A program made the translations under genes and the position numbers. This document shows positions 13,601-24,646 of a DNA stretch of 64,000 nt, one piece after another (within the stretch, counting starts at the first letter, position 1; each line of letters begins with the position of its first letter). The notes beneath the pieces are model-generated. The model did not search any database. It saw only the letters and a program-made list of their open reading frames with translations, and was not told the origin of the DNA. Origin of the DNA: Setophaga petechia (lineage: Eukaryota > Chordata > Aves > Passeriformes > Parulidae); the NCBI GenBank assembly GCA_024362935.1, contig JANCRA010000019.1, positions 7,188,501 to 7,252,500 on the forward strand. The letters run 5' to 3'.

Positions 13601-16296
13601 CCTTGAGGAATATTTTCGACACCATGAAGCTCATAACCTGTTAGGAGTTAAAAATGTAGCAGCTGTTAAATTTTTATACAATTTTATCCCAAAGAAACTA
13701 ACTTTGCAGCAAGCTGGCAAACTAAAACCAACATGGATTGAGAAGTGGTAAGAGCAAATTGACCGACAATAAGTCAAGAAATAACTTGCAGTATATACAG
13801 GAAATACAAGTAGCTTCAGAGAAAATACAAGTTTCATTTAAAGCACCGCACTTAGAGAAAGAAAAAAAAACCAAAAACCCAGCACTAAAACAAAACACCC
13901 AGTCACACCATTTCAAACTGTATAATTTATCCTTATTTTTCCTGTTAACTTTTTCAAGGTTGCAAAGTCCTCTGAATCAATCATTCAAAAGAAATCAAAA
14001 TACAGACTGGAGTGGTGAAACAACTCTTTCAAGGTATTATTAACCTTTCAAAGTTTATTGCCATCAGTGACTGTTTTAGAAGATTTGACATGATATCACA
14101 CATTTTCATCTCTCCTTTTACTCCAGGATATGAAGCTTATCTTTGGTTCTTCTCTCCAAGTTATACCTGCTCCAGCTTTCCATCACTATATACTAAAAGC
14201 TATTTGGGACTATATAGGTCTAGCTGAAAAACACGTAAACACACATAAGCTTCCTCCTGACCTCACATTTCTATTCAAGTCACAGGGCAGAATATATTTA
14301 ATTAACACAAAATGCATCAGTTTAGAACACACTCAGTTAACACCCTTTTTTTACAATAAAATAAAACAAGCAAAAAGAAAACACCCCAAAAAAACCACCC
14401 CTCAACCAAATTCTGTCACATCTTCCAAAGTTAATCAGGTCTGCAATTCCTATTCCATTAATTTAATGCTGAAGGTACTCTTGGCTCGTCTCTCTTGATT
14501 TTACTGTGAAGCTGCAACACATTGCAAATGTATCATCTGTCCCATCCCAAGGGATCATTACTGTGCTCCATGCCAGTCAACTAACACACATGGAATTGGC
14601 ATAATACATGTAAAGTTACAGGTATCAATCAGCACATTTGGGGCTTTTTGGTTGTAGGGTTGTTTTTTTCTCTTCTTTTTTTTATTAATACTGTTAGATT
14701 TCAGGATGGAAAGTTCTTCTTATGATATCCTGATGAATCAAGTGGGGGAAAAAATAACTGGAAAACATTTTATTCTTTAGCAAGACAAGTGTATAGATAA
14801 GAGGGAAGCAGCTGGCAGGGCAGAAAAAAGTCACAGCTCTCAATGAGGGACTGGATAAGAATCTTCTTGCACAAATAAATTGTCAGACCTTATGAAAAGA
14901 AAAAGTTAAGGATTAAAAGAGCCAAGGTTTTAAAAAATAATTTTCTTGTGAAAAAAAGTAAATAGCTTTTTACTGTGAAGTGAGCATTTTAAGCTCTTTG
15001 ATGTAGCTGTTGATTTTGATGTAGTGTACTTTCTTAGACTTGGAAGTTACATCTTAGTCTTATAAAGCCTATCTGATACAGCTGCTGCACCATCTGGTTA
15101 TCAATGCCTTGAAAATCCACTTCTCTTTGACAAGAGAACAAATAGAGATGATTTTCAAGAAGGACTTATTCTTTACGTAAATTGTTCTTAAGTATCTCTT
15201 TCTCCTTTAGCTGCATCTAGACTGAATGACTCTGAAAGAGACTTATGATTTCCTTAGAGAGAAAAGCCAAATCATTTATTAAGTCTGTCTTCATAAAGAA
15301 ATAATAGCAGAAGGACAAAGAACAAGGCCCTTAGTTTTGACATTCTAGTAGAGAAAGCAGTAGTCCAAAATACAAAGATGAAGAAAAAAGCAGGGTTCTG
15401 TAACAGTGTCAAGCTCTGAAGCTAATTTCAAGAAGGAACTAAGTGCTCCTTTTAGCCATCATTTGGCATTTCATGTAAGACTGGTTAAGTGCAATTAAAC
15501 TATGCTAACATGTGCTGGCTGACATACTAGCTATCAGGGAACTGGCATTAAACTTCCAGTCATCACATGTTAACCCTGAAATGATACAGTTAATTGATCT
15601 AGTTTTTAACACAACACACATTTCAGGTCTTCTTCAAATGAGGAAATCCAGGAGTTGTTATAAAAAGCATAAAATGGAAAAAAAAGGCACTGAAACAATT
15701 GTGCATATATTCAACTAGAACAGAGATGTCACTTCGTAGCAGCAAAGGAATAAATGCATAAGACAAAAAACTTACATTCAAAAAAGTCTCAATGTCTTTT
15801 TTTTTTTCTGTCTCAAGCACCACTGACAGTCATTCATAAAACAGAAAAAACTCCTGGCCTGAATTGGCATGCACCAGCAGCAACAATCAGGCATATCTCG
15901 ATAATCTTTAAAGCTAAAAAAGGAGTAAGAGCTTCAGAAGCTTTAATGAAAGGTCAGATCCCACTTACCATGCCATATTCTTCCATGTCCATCCCATATG
16001 GTTGCCAACATTTCTCTTGCAGCTATCCAAACATCATGGGAATAAGCCTCCTTAATTTCATTCTTCCTTTTATAAATATGAAGCCAGAGAATGGAAACAT
16101 AGAAGAGAATGACAATAACTCCTGGAAGTACAAAGACTACTACAAGTGGAAACAGCACCCATAAAATGTAAAATGCATAACTCAGATAATCTCCAATATC
16201 CTCCACACCAGTCCATTCTTCCAGAATGTAAGTCAGGCAAGTTAAGTAGGACATAGATGTCGGTCCTGCAGTACAGGATTCATTTCCACCTGTCAT
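1594..16296 (-). CDS. TMEM68-like: TMEM68-like acyltransferase, copy 1 (six coding exons, 330 aa)
   Basis: Hand-built model: join of 16296-15969, 13637-13473, 8074-7881, 5699-5639, 3836-3697 and 1698-1594, all with GT-AG introns. Coding length is 993 bases with stop, giving 330 residues, the usual size for TMEM68. Residues about 41-75 form a hydrophobic hairpin that should sit in the ER membrane. H130GATPVD136 is the acyltransferase His-x5-Asp block; ADHFVF lies at 156-161, PGGLRE at 197-202, GFAQVA at 219-224, and YGGFPVK at 267-273. TMEM68 makes triacylglycerol from diacylglycerol and other glycerolipids; that role here is inferred from family membership. The start is the first ATG of exon 2 (GAGATGA); exon 1 has no in-frame ATG after its last stop. 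Oddity: A196 and L200 where copy 2 and remembered TMEM68 have Ser and Val. It is a diverged paralogue rather than the conserved TMEM68 orthologue, though I could not align against a database. Confidence 0.9.
3697..3836 (-). CDS. Copy 1 exon 6: GGFPVK / IGEPIPY
   Basis: The acceptor is TTCACATTAG/AAATAC and the donor ACAAAG/GTAAGA. It is 140 bases, from phase 1 to phase 0. It encodes LYGGFPVKLRTFIGEPIPYE and the helix TAEELATK. These are diagnostic TMEM68-family strings. An unusually long pyrimidine tract lies upstream of the acceptor on the coding strand. Confidence 0.92.
3864..3941. repeat. Purine-rich tract (pyrimidine-rich on coding strand)
   Basis: About 78 bases of nearly pure G/A (GGGAAGG, GGAAGGAAG, GAGAGAAAGAG units), ending about 30 bases upstream of the copy 1 exon 6 acceptor. 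On the transcribed strand it is a long CCTT/CTCT tract that could act as an extended polypyrimidine tract. Confidence 0.7.
5639..5699 (-). CDS. Copy 1 exon 5 (61 bases)
   Basis: The acceptor is CTCCTAG/CCCATC and the donor ATAA/GTAAGA. It encodes PIIPMFTQNVREGFRTLGGI. PIIPMFTQ corresponds to motif IV of the PlsC family (a Pro-rich strand). The exon leaves in phase 1; joining A to the next exon's AA restores the frame exactly. Confidence 0.9.
7465..7530 (+). mobile_element. CR1 LINE 3' tail fragment
   Basis: The sequence GAGTTGGACACTATGATCCT, then GGTCCCTCCCAACTCAG and ATTCTGTGACTCTG, is the typical 3' end of avian CR1, including the degenerate ATTCTRTG terminal repeat. It lies in sense orientation on the plus strand, between coding exons 5 and 4 of copy 1. 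Confidence 0.7.
7881..8074 (-). CDS. Copy 1 exon 4: PGG-x-RE acyltransferase block
   Basis: The acceptor is CCCTGCAG/GTTTCA and the donor AAAGTG/GTAAGA. It is 194 bases long, entering in phase 1 and leaving in phase 0. It encodes AIAPGGLREALFSDETY and RKGFAQVAIDAKV. The PGG-x-RE block corresponds to the glycerol-phosphate-binding motif III of PlsC-type enzymes. Ala196 and Leu200 are the unusual residues. Confidence 0.92.
8856..9000. repeat. Direct duplication, 59-bp units, period 86
   Basis: A 59-base unit beginning CAATAGATTTTAAACTTACA and ending AGTAATTTTG occurs at 8856-8914 and again at 8942-9000 with no visible mismatch. A 27-base spacer separates them. The perfect identity points to a very recent local duplication, or an assembly artefact, in the intron between exons 4 and 3. 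Confidence 0.9.
11358..12390 (-). mobile_element. CR1 LINE, about 1 kb 3' portion
   Basis: It starts on the plus strand with CAGAACCAGAGAATTATGTA and GGTCATCTAGTCCAGCCTCC, the reverse complement of a CR1 3' end. It continues through recognisable antisense CR1 text (the GTATCATCAGTGAATTT region and CCCTGAGGAATGCCTGG). It is diverged, and the reverse-transcriptase frame is broken. It sits in the intron between exons 4 and 3 of copy 1. Confidence 0.8.
13473..13637 (-). CDS. Copy 1 exon 3: catalytic H-x5-D exon
   Basis: The acceptor is CCTAACAG/GTTATG and the donor CCAG/GTAACA. It has 165 bases, phase 1 at both ends. It encodes YELHGVENIP, then the catalytic FYHGATPVDY with H130 and D136, and the second block SVVADHFVF. 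About 37 of 55 residues match copy 2 exon 3 by hand count, making this one of the best-conserved parts of the pair. Confidence 0.92.
13638..15968. other. Copy 1 intron between exons 2 and 3
   Basis: AT-rich intron sequence with A-rich patches around 14340-14400. I saw no coding exon, RNA gene or recognisable repeat family in it. Confidence 0.4.
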
Positions 16297-16299
16297 CTC
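15969..16299 (-). CDS. Copy 1 exon 2: start codon and membrane hairpin
   Basis: The acceptor AAACAG precedes GAG and the start ATG at 16296-16294; the donor is CATG/GTAAGT at 15968. It holds 328 coding bases ending in phase 1. It encodes residues 1-109, including the conserved ILEEWTGVE segment, a long hydrophobic stretch with a central Pro (P58), and a basic IYKRKN stop-transfer sequence. Its last coding block, RIWHG, is shared exactly with copy 2. Confidence 0.9.
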
Positions 16300-19200
16300 C
16301 TGTTTAAAATAAAATTTAAGAAAGTATATGAATAAATCTTTCAAAAAGATAGATCTGTCTATACTGTTTAATCATATAATAAACCTCTCTGATGCATTTT
16401 ATTCATATACCATTTACCCCACATCCCAGCAGCACCTATTAGAAACATAAGAGTTTACACAACAAAACTTTCACTTGATATTCACAGTCCTTTTCTTTTG
16501 GGTACTGGGAATGCTGACAATTCTAATGGAGAAAGATGGTGCCACTGCTTAATTTTAGGCTAGGATTTTATCTCACTGAAAACTGTTCAACTTGCACAGA
16601 CCTAGAACATTCATACTCTTATCAATACCAATTATTACTGAATTTTTGAATTCCAGAAAGCTGTACTGATTAGTCTAATTTATTGTTACAATAAAAGAAA
16701 GCCTTCTCTCAAGCACTAACTACAACAGGAAACAGCACAATCTCAAATCCAGTGCTTTAAAGAAAACCTACTGAACACTTCCACTCATTATAAGCCTAGG
16801 ACATCGCTGGAAGAAGACTCTCCCAAATAAGAAAGTCTCAGCCCTGAAGAGACCTTAACTTGTACAAGGAAATTTACTGATAGTGACAGGTCAAGACCCA
16901 GAGCTCAACACTGAGAGGCAGCAGAAAGGACAAGGGAAAAAAGTTCACCAGAAGTCCTCTTCAGAATTTTAACTGCTCTGGCTTTACTGTGGCTATTCAT
17001 AAGAATCTCTCCAGTCCAGTACCAGCTCCTAAAAAGTTACCAGCCCACAGAAGTCAAGCCTGCAATTTCAGGTTTACTGTAACTCTGGAGCCACCTTTTT
17101 TTTTCTTAGCTTTGTACAATTTAAGGGATAACTTGCTACTCACTTCACCTTATAAACACAGGACAGCCTGAATGCTTGGCTATTTAACTACAATGCTTGA
17201 ACAGCAAACCACTGGGTACAAAAATTATTCTAAGCTAGAAAAAACTGGTTGATCAATATTCCAACTTTTGCTAGTCAGGACCAAGAAGAAAAAATGTTGC
17301 AACTGCAAGAGGCTTGTACAGAGAAATGGAAGAACAGCATTTCTAAGAATGAAACTAATCTAAGCTTGAAGCTGCTGTGTTTTGTTTATTAGTGTGACTT
17401 ACAGCAGGTATGACTGCAAAGCTCCTATGCCTAGACAGACATGTATGTCTACCATTCTTTTACTCTTGCTCTGCTTTTGCAAGAAACAAGAGACTGAAAT
17501 ACAGAAGATAATATTGCTTTCAGAACACCAGTGACAACAAAAATTATAAAGCAGATTAATTTTACTCCACACTTGCTAAGGAACATTGAAACACATACTA
17601 GAGTAGAACTCATTTCACTTATTTTCCTACCTCAATTTTCCCTCACATTCTGACAGAGCAAGGATGTCCGTTTCTCTTTGGTTTTGGAAATCAGCCTCTA
17701 CCCACATTACTCAAGGTACCTAGCTCCTGTTAATGAGAAGAAAGCTAATCTTTGCTCCCACAATCCATGGCTGTTCCAAACTAATTCAGGCTTATGACAT
17801 TTTGCTCCTCAGTGTGTTCTTGAGGACAGTGTGATGGGCAGCTGATTTACCTCCAGCCAGTATAAGCACACAGCAGTAATGACATGTCCTTCACTGAATT
17901 CATGCACCCCTGTCTTTGGGGTGTGAATTAGGGGGAAAGGATGGGAGAGAAAGTGTGTGGGAGAGCAAGAGAAAGCTCTTTTTCATTCCAGTTGCCAGAG
18001 CTGAACTACAGAACCTGTCAGGCAGCAAACACCCACAGCAAGTAAAAGAAGCACAACTTGTGTGACCAAGCAAGATTTCAGAGTAGTATTCAACGCCACA
18101 CTATTAATCAGATTGTTATGTCTGGACTTCTCCAATGACTCCACCTACTACCTAGAGAACAATATGGAGTATGGATTATGGCACAGAAGTAGTTTTTCAA
18201 AACTGAGAGGTGATTATGTAGCTTAAAAGAAAACTTATAGCTATACTCTCTCACTTATCACATACTTTTGCTTATGGCTTTACCCAAACCCCAAATCCTC
18301 CATCAAGTAAATTTGAAGTCCTGTTCACACATGTCAGTCTTGCAAAATATTACATGTCCTTTTGCCTGTAATGTTCAATGTAATACCTCAAATGCAATCA
18401 CCACAGTTTTTAAAGTTTACTTGCATATCTGTGTGCTAACTTGCAACAGAAACTAAGATCTAATATCTGTGCTACCTCAAAACAACCGAAAAGTACCAGC
18501 CACAGAGGTAAGAGCTAAAGCACTGCCTTCCCTCAAGAACAGTCAAATCTATCGTGAACAATGCTGCTTCCTCATCTTGAAGAGCATCACAGGGTATGTT
18601 ATACTGAAATTTATACTGTCCAACCTCTTCCTAACTAGCCAGTTAAACCAGGTTGCCCAATGACATATCCAGTCCAGTAGTATTCTGGACTGGACCTCCA
18701 TGGATGGAGATCCCACAGCTTTTTCAGGTCCCTAATCCAGTGCTTGAATACCTTCATGGTGCAAATGTTTTTATTTGTTCTACAGTTCCCCTTACCACAC
18801 CTTGTATGTGTTGCCTCCTGTCCCTTTTCTGTGAAAATTCTACTTCCCACATCCATTAAGAGCAGCAGTAAGGTCATCACAATGTGGGTGCTACGGCAGT
18901 GAAGAAAGGAAGGCAGATTATGATCCAAGAAAACCCAGAAGTTCCACATTGAACACAGGTTCAACATAGTTCTTATGTGCCACTAACAGATAACGACACT
19001 GGTCTGTTCCAACTTGCTGTTGAGTAGCTCAAAACACACATTTTTAAGTTCTAACTTGCTAATGCAGCAGCTTATGTTTTTCAGTAGTTCACAAAGACAT
19101 AACTTCAGTCGTTCGACTAATTACAGTGCACACCAACTTATGCTTACACTTCAAGCTTTATGATGTGGAAACAAGGCTAACACACAATTCCCGTCACTGA

Positions 19201-19922
19201 CTTCTGCAATGACCCAGAAAAGTCCTTAACTAAATTACAACGGAGGCCCTCGGCTGCAGTCAGCAGATGCTGGGATAAGTGAGACCCTACTGATCAGGAC
19301 AGAAGGACAGCAGACAGGACAGAATAGCAGCCCGCTCTGGTGTAAACGACACACAGCACCATTTCTGCATGCATATGCAATGTGCAAGTGAAACCTCTGG
19401 AGGACATCCCAGTGTTTCCAAACTAGAAAGGCACTGAGAAGCAGCAGCTACGGCACGTCCCTGCCAGCAGAAACACACGGCAACGGAGGGCGTTTCTACC
19501 AGAATTAGCACTGCCACCACAAGCACACCAAAAAAACCTCAAAACAACCGAAAAGTACCAGAAAACCCTAATAATCCTGCTTAAGTCACCTGCGACAGGA
19601 GAGAGCCTAGAGGATGGTTTAGCCCTTGTTTTGGCCCAAGAACAGGGCGGGCTCTGGTGCCGGCAGGTCAGCGGTTCCCTCAGCGGGCGGGCAGCGGGGG
19701 GAGGTAGGGGCTCGCTTTCCCGACCAGAGGGACTCAGCCCCGGCCCGGCTGTCCCCGCCAAGCGCCCCCGGCTCCCACCGCGCTCCGCCCGCAGGCCTGT
19801 GACTAAAGCAAGGCCCCGAGCTCGGCGGTGACAGAGGCCACCACGGTCAGCCGCCTCCCGCCCGGGCACCTGCGGGCCAGGCCCAGGCCGGGCCCTCCAC
19901 CCGCCCCGCAGCGCCCGCTCAC
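16300..19922. other. Copy 1 intron 1
   Basis: About 3.6 kb between the non-coding first exon and the start-codon exon. Apart from a CR1 fragment at about 18645-18885 it holds no feature I recognise. The AAAACAACCGAAAAGTACCA string occurs at both about 18479 and 19541, a perfect 20-base match of unknown meaning. Confidence 0.4.
18645..18885 (-). mobile_element. CR1 LINE fragment
   Basis: The plus strand reads ACCAGGTTGCCCAATGACAT, then GGATGGAGATCCCACAGC, TCCAGTGCTTGAATACCTTC and TGTGTTGCCTCCTGTCCC. This is the ordered antisense text of the 3' part of an avian CR1. It is diverged and truncated, in intron 1 of copy 1. Confidence 0.7.
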
Positions 19923-20312
19923 CTTGCCCTGGCGGCGGCGGGACCGGCTCCGGCCCCGCGTCCGTGCCGGGGCCCGCTTTTACTCTCCGCCCGCCGCCCC
20001 CGCGAAGGCCGGGTGCCCGCGGGGCGGCCGGGCCGGGGCGGCTCCCGGCGGGGGGGGCGGGGGCGGCCGGGCGCCCTGCGGAGCGGGGGCGGCGGCGGCA
20101 GCGGCGGGGGCGCGCAGGCAGCGGGAACTCGGCGCCGCCGGGGGCGCGGCACCCGCCCGGACCCGCGTCCGGCACGCACCGCCCGCCGCTTCCGCCGCGG
20201 CGGCACCGGGCGGGCACCGCCAGGGGGCGGGCGCTCCCCGCGAGCGGGAGGGGCGGGGCGGCGCGGACGGAGGGCGCCGCCTGGCGGCGCGGGCGGGAGC
20301 CCGGAACCCCGG
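19640..20312 (-). promoter_or_regulatory. CpG-island promoter of copy 1
   Basis: About 670 bases are extremely GC- and CpG-rich against an AT-rich surround. The island contains GC-box sequences (GGGGCGGGGC near 20250, GGGGGCGGG near 20223) and an ETS-type GCGGAAG on the minus strand near 20187. There is no TATA box. It ends abruptly where a CR1 fragment begins. It contains the exon 1 donor, so it is the likely promoter of copy 1. Confidence 0.75.
19923..20200 (-). other. Copy 1 non-coding exon 1 (5' end approximate)
   Basis: A perfect donor, GGCAAG/GTGAGC, lies in the CpG island at 19923/19922, upstream of the start-codon exon. Reading back from the donor in the frame of exon 2 meets a TAA before any ATG, so the exon is taken as 5' UTR. 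The transcription start is not defined; 20200 is a guess based on island extent and the GCGGAAG site. Confidence 0.6.
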
Positions 20313-20700
20313 AATTCCAGGGGGGATTAGGCTGGGAGAGACCGCCGAGGTAATCGGGACCAACCCATGACCGAACACCACCTTGACAGCTGGCCCGCAG
20401 CACTGAGTGCCACGTCCAGCCTTTCCTTGTACACCACCAGGGACTCCACCGCCCGCTGGGCAGCCCATTCCAATGTCTCATCTGTGTAGAACTCCCTCCT
20501 CATGTCCCACCTAAACCTCCTCTGGTGCAGCTTGGGACTGTGTCCTCTCATGCTGTCGCTGGGTTGCCTGGGAAAAGAAGCCAAACCCCAACCTCTTTTC
20601 AGGGAGTTGTGGGGAGTGATAAGATCACCCCTGAGTCTCCATTTCTCCAGATTAAAGAGCCCTCAGCAGCAGGCACCCACTGCTCACCCTCCTGCCTTGA
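20313..20700 (-). mobile_element. CR1 LINE 3' fragment abutting the copy 1 CpG island
   Basis: The plus strand runs GGATTAGGCTGGGAGAGACC, CCCATGACCGAACACCACCT, ACTGAGTGCCACGTCCAGCC, GGCAGCCCATTCCAATGTCT and CTCTCATGCTGTCGCTGG, all characteristic antisense CR1 text. The copy keeps many CpGs, unlike the other CR1 copies in the window. It begins exactly where the CpG island ends. Confidence 0.85.
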
Positions 20701-21317
20701 GCGCCATATGCCTCCCAGCCACCCCTTCCCTGGTACCTGCCCGGTGGGTGCAATCCTCCTCCTCCAACCCCGCTGGTGTTGCCACAGCAGCCGCAGAATC
20801 CATGCCTGGCACCCACTGTAACTACTGCAGTACCTCAGCGTTCCAGGCACGTTCTGGTTCAGACGCAGCATTCACGGTGCTGTTAAGGCATTCCTGGCTG
20901 CCCAACAGCTGTGGATGTAATCCCTGGATTTAGGTATAAAAATTTTAAAAAATAATGGATTTACAGATAAAAATCAATCCAAGAAGTAAGTAGTGTTCCA
21001 GTGACACCAGGTGCACACACAGGTATTGATGCAGATACCCTACCTGCTAGGATGGCATGGAACACTCCCATGGCTGCCCCCTCAGCCTTCAGTGGGATGT
21101 ACTTGCCAGCTCTTCCAGATCCCCTCTTGCTGTGCTTTTCTGACCAGCTCTCTTCTACAGGTACATCATCTGCCTGTTGGATGTCTGCAGCTGCTCACTT
21201 TAGCAGTCGCACTCAGTTTACCGTGTAACTGTGTGCATTGTCATCCAATGAATAAATGTGCAGTTGTACACACTCTTTACTGAGTAACTGCTTCCACTGT
21301 CATCCAATTAATGAATT

Positions 21318-21472
21318 GGTCACAGCCCCAAGACTGCCAGAGCTCAAGAGGAATTCTGACAGGCACATGGGGTGAGGTGACTCTTGGGGCTTTCCTGTGT
21401 AGGGCCAGGAGCTCGAGCTCAAGGCTCTTTCTGAGTCCCTTCCAACTCCAGGTATTCTATGATTCTGTGATT
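21318..21472 (+). mobile_element. CR1 LINE 3' end
   Basis: GTCACAGCCCCAAGACTGCC, then CTTGGGGCTTTCCTGTGTAG, GGGCCAGGAGCT and GTCCCTTCCAACTCCAGGTA, ending in ATTCTATGATTCTGTGATTT. This is a textbook avian CR1 terminus with its short 3' tandem repeat, in sense orientation. Confidence 0.85.
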
Positions 21473-22267
21473 TTATTAATTTACTCTGTTATCAATATCA
21501 TATTTTTCCCCTATGCAAAATCTTATACACAAAAAGCTACCAAACCAGAATTTTCTTGCATTATTTACTGGGCAAACTATACCTAACAAAAGTCATAAAT
21601 GCTGTTTTCATTTTGAGGCAGGCACAGGTCATTTTCTGGTTTTCATTTCTTTTTTGGTTGTATGATGAAGAGGCTAAAAAATAAGTGTACCAAGGGAGTG
21701 ATTTGATCTGCAAGTACATTTCTATTTGTATGACAAGAACTCTAATTTCTATAACATCAGTTCTCAGTTCTAGTTTCTGTAAAGTAAAAATTTAGAGTGA
21801 GCCACTAAAATAATATAATAACTTCTGATTATTAGGACAGTACTATAAGGTTTCTGGGAAAATTGCTTACAATTTTTTATTAGAAAAATTATATATATAA
21901 TTCAAAATCCCTCCTGTTTCTCGGTAATAATTTTGTCTATCATCATCTTGAGTCCCCAGAAAATACTCTTAGACAACTGTGACAGAAGACAACACATAGA
22001 AATTATTTTTTACTCAGAGAAGCTGCAAATAACACAATGGTGCTGCTAAAAGATGTAACAGCCTGGGAAGAACTTAAACCTTGTTAGAAGATATTAACAG
22101 CTGCTGAAATAGAGGAGACAGAGACAGAAATATCTGCTTTTAAAAATAATCAGCACTCTGATTACATATCTCCTACCCAAGGTTAGTGCTCCATTGTGAG
22201 TTGGAGCACAGCTCCTAGTATCATGTATCAGAGAGCATGGCATTTGAAAGGTTGTGCAAATTCTGAT

Positions 22268-22757
22268 TACTGAAGTGGTTAATTGGTCACAGAATCAGAA
22301 TTGTTAAGTTGGAAAGGAAGTTTAAGACCATTGAGTCCAATCAATAACCTAACTCTGCCAAGCCCACCATTAAACCATATCCACAAATGCCACATCTACA
22401 CATCTTCTAAATACCTCCTGGGATGCTGACTTCACCACTGCCCTGGGCAGCCTGCTGCAATTCTTGACAACCCTCTCAGTGAAATATTTTTACTGATATC
22501 CAATCTAAACCTCTCCCAGCACAACTTCCTTTTCCTCTAGTTCTGTCCCTTATTCCCTGGGATTAGAGACCGACTCCCACCTGGCCACAACCATGCTTTC
22601 AGGTAGTTGTAGGTGTTGGTCCCCACACAGGCTCTTTTTCTCCAGGCTAAACAACCCCACCTCCTTCAGATTTTCCTCATAAGAACTGTGCTCCAGAGCC
22701 TTTACTGGCTTCGTTGCCCTTCTTTGGACACATTCCATGATGGTATTAATGTCCTTG
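22268..22757 (-). mobile_element. CR1 LINE 3' fragment, about 490 bp
   Basis: The plus strand runs GTCACAGAATCAGAATTGTT, GGGCAGCCTGCTGCAATTCT, ATCCAATCTAAACCTCTCCC, AGACCGACTCCCACCTGGCC, TCTCCAGGCTAAACAACCCC and TTGGACACATTCCATGATGG. This is the ordered antisense CR1 3' region. It is moderately diverged. Confidence 0.85.
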
Positions 22758-24541
22758 AAAAACAGGATAGTCAGACAATGATTCTGTCTAGTCCTTCTAC
22801 AGTTTCTGCAATACAAAGAAAGCCTTTAGATTCTGGTTACTTATAATTCCTCTTGCTTCTTCATCTGTATCCATTTTAGTATTGTATAACCTTTCCCTTT
22901 AGTTCCTTTTCTCCCTTGAAAGCTCAGGCTTTGAATTTTAGCTTGTATTGCTGCAGTGCAGCATGTAAGACTTCATGGTTTGAATTCCTGCTTATGTCCA
23001 GGCATATCACTCTGCATCTTGATCTGCTTTAGTTCATCACCTCCCATGCATGCTGAGTCTCTGCTAAGAGAAAAATCTTTCTGCCTGTACACAGCAGTTA
23101 TAGTTAAGGTGTTCAAGTAAAGACTCCTGTATCTTAAGACATATTTGAGAGTTGACAGGATTTGACAGGATTCCTGTCTTTTTGGTCCAGGGAAATAGCT
23201 CACCTGTCCATCCTTCTCCCTTCACCAGATGTGCAAGAAATACTTGTGAAGAGGCAGGGTCAGGGAAGAATTTATTTTAATCCAAAGAGCAGATTTCATT
23301 TTTACTGAAAAAATGGGCAAACATTACATATATTTCCTTAGATGCTATGTAATCTTTTAGGATGTTGAGAGGAAAGATTATTTACATATTAAAAGTACAT
23401 GAAGGAAAATGAGGCACAAAAATTACCTATCTTGGTCTTTGAAGTTAAGAGTTGGCTGCATTTAGTGGCATATTGGATAGATTACACAAAGTTGTCCCAC
23501 TACCACCAGTAACAACATCCCACAGCCTGTAAAAACACATTCTGCTTTATGCTAACTCTCAGTTTTCCACAAGTTGCATGAGGAAGACAAGACTGCCTTT
23601 CCAAACAGGCATTTTGGTTCAATGTGTACCGGCAGTGTTGCACTACTGCATTTTCAGGCATACCACCAGTGATGAAAAGCCTCAAAGATGCACTGCCTGA
23701 GAAAGCTCCCCCTGAGCCTGGTCACTGGGAGATTTGAGTAAATACAGCACAACCATACTGCACACACCATCCAGGGGTTTTCAGGCTGGGGCAGCCTCAT
23801 CCACTAAGCAACTATTGTGTGGTGCAATAGAGCATGCACGAACCAGCTCACACTTGAAACTACCTTCTACATGTGTTTGCAATATTTGCTACACTGAACT
23901 AAAGCATTTTCCCTCTCTTTGAAAAACCTTCTTCTGTGGGGAAGTCTTGGATGCACACAATCCTGCTTTCCAGGGTACACACTACTAAGCTGATGTGTTT
24001 GAAGAGGTCTAACATCTGTTTGAATGGGATTGTCTCTCTTTGTAGCCTCTAGGAGGATGGTGTAAGCAGTAGTTGATTATCTAAAGCAAGACAGTTTGTT
24101 CTGACATGTCTTGCTTGGAGCCCATCAGGGAAGGTGCTCCCTGTGGGGTGGTCTCTGGTTGGACAACCCCAATCCTGAGGCTCTGCTGTGAGACCAGACT
24201 CTGCTCAAAACACAAACACACAGATCTAGACAACACCACTAAAGCCCTCAGGTGTAAGTACAAACTTGTTTTAGGAACCAGGAAAATCTTGGCTGCTTGA
24301 TTTCCTTTAGGGGAATTTAGCTGTTGCATTGCTATTATACAGAAGTCATCTTCATCAGTCTTTCTTAGTTCAGGATATTCTCAAAGACATGGGGGAGCTT
24401 TCTAGAGGTTAATTGTTTTCTTCCACCAAATCTGTTGAAATTTGTAATTTAAACTGGTTAACACCAACTATTAGTTACCAGTGCTGTAGGACATGGTTTT
24501 TTACTGTATGCTGTAAAACCAATGCAATTAACATGAGCATT

Positions 24542-24646
24542 CTAATCACTTTTACGACGTTTATCAAATCTCTCCAGTAAAGCCTTCCATATGCTGCCTG
24601 GGATTGTTTGGTGCTTGCTTATGAGAGCCTGGACAGCAGCCTTGGT
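24542..24646 (-). CDS. Copy 2 exon 7: C-terminus and stop
   Basis: The acceptor is TTCTCTTTTCAG/ACCAAG; the stop TAG is at 24544-24542. It encodes TKAAVQALISKHQTIPGSIW followed by a basic tail (KRRKSD). Confidence 0.9.
   Translation of the reverse strand, partial: TKAAVQALISKHQTIPGSIWKALLERFDKRRKSD

Larger units (their letters stand above)
20701..24541. other. Intergenic spacer between copies 1 and 2
   Basis: This spans the upstream flank of copy 1 and the downstream flank of copy 2. Two further CR1 fragments lie inside it. TTTATT at 23271-23276 (AATAAA on the minus strand) is a weak poly(A)-signal candidate for copy 2, about 1.3 kb past its stop. No coding region is supported. Confidence 0.4.

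Noticed and set aside
15754..16164. Plus-strand open frame of 136 codons.
   Set aside because: It is the antisense shadow of copy 1 exon 2 plus intron; the minus strand carries the family motifs.
19423..20584. Long overlapping open frames on both strands, rich in Arg, Pro, Ala and Gly.
   Set aside because: They come from the CpG island, where stop codons are rare, and from CR1 text. They show no domain and overlap the non-coding exon 1.
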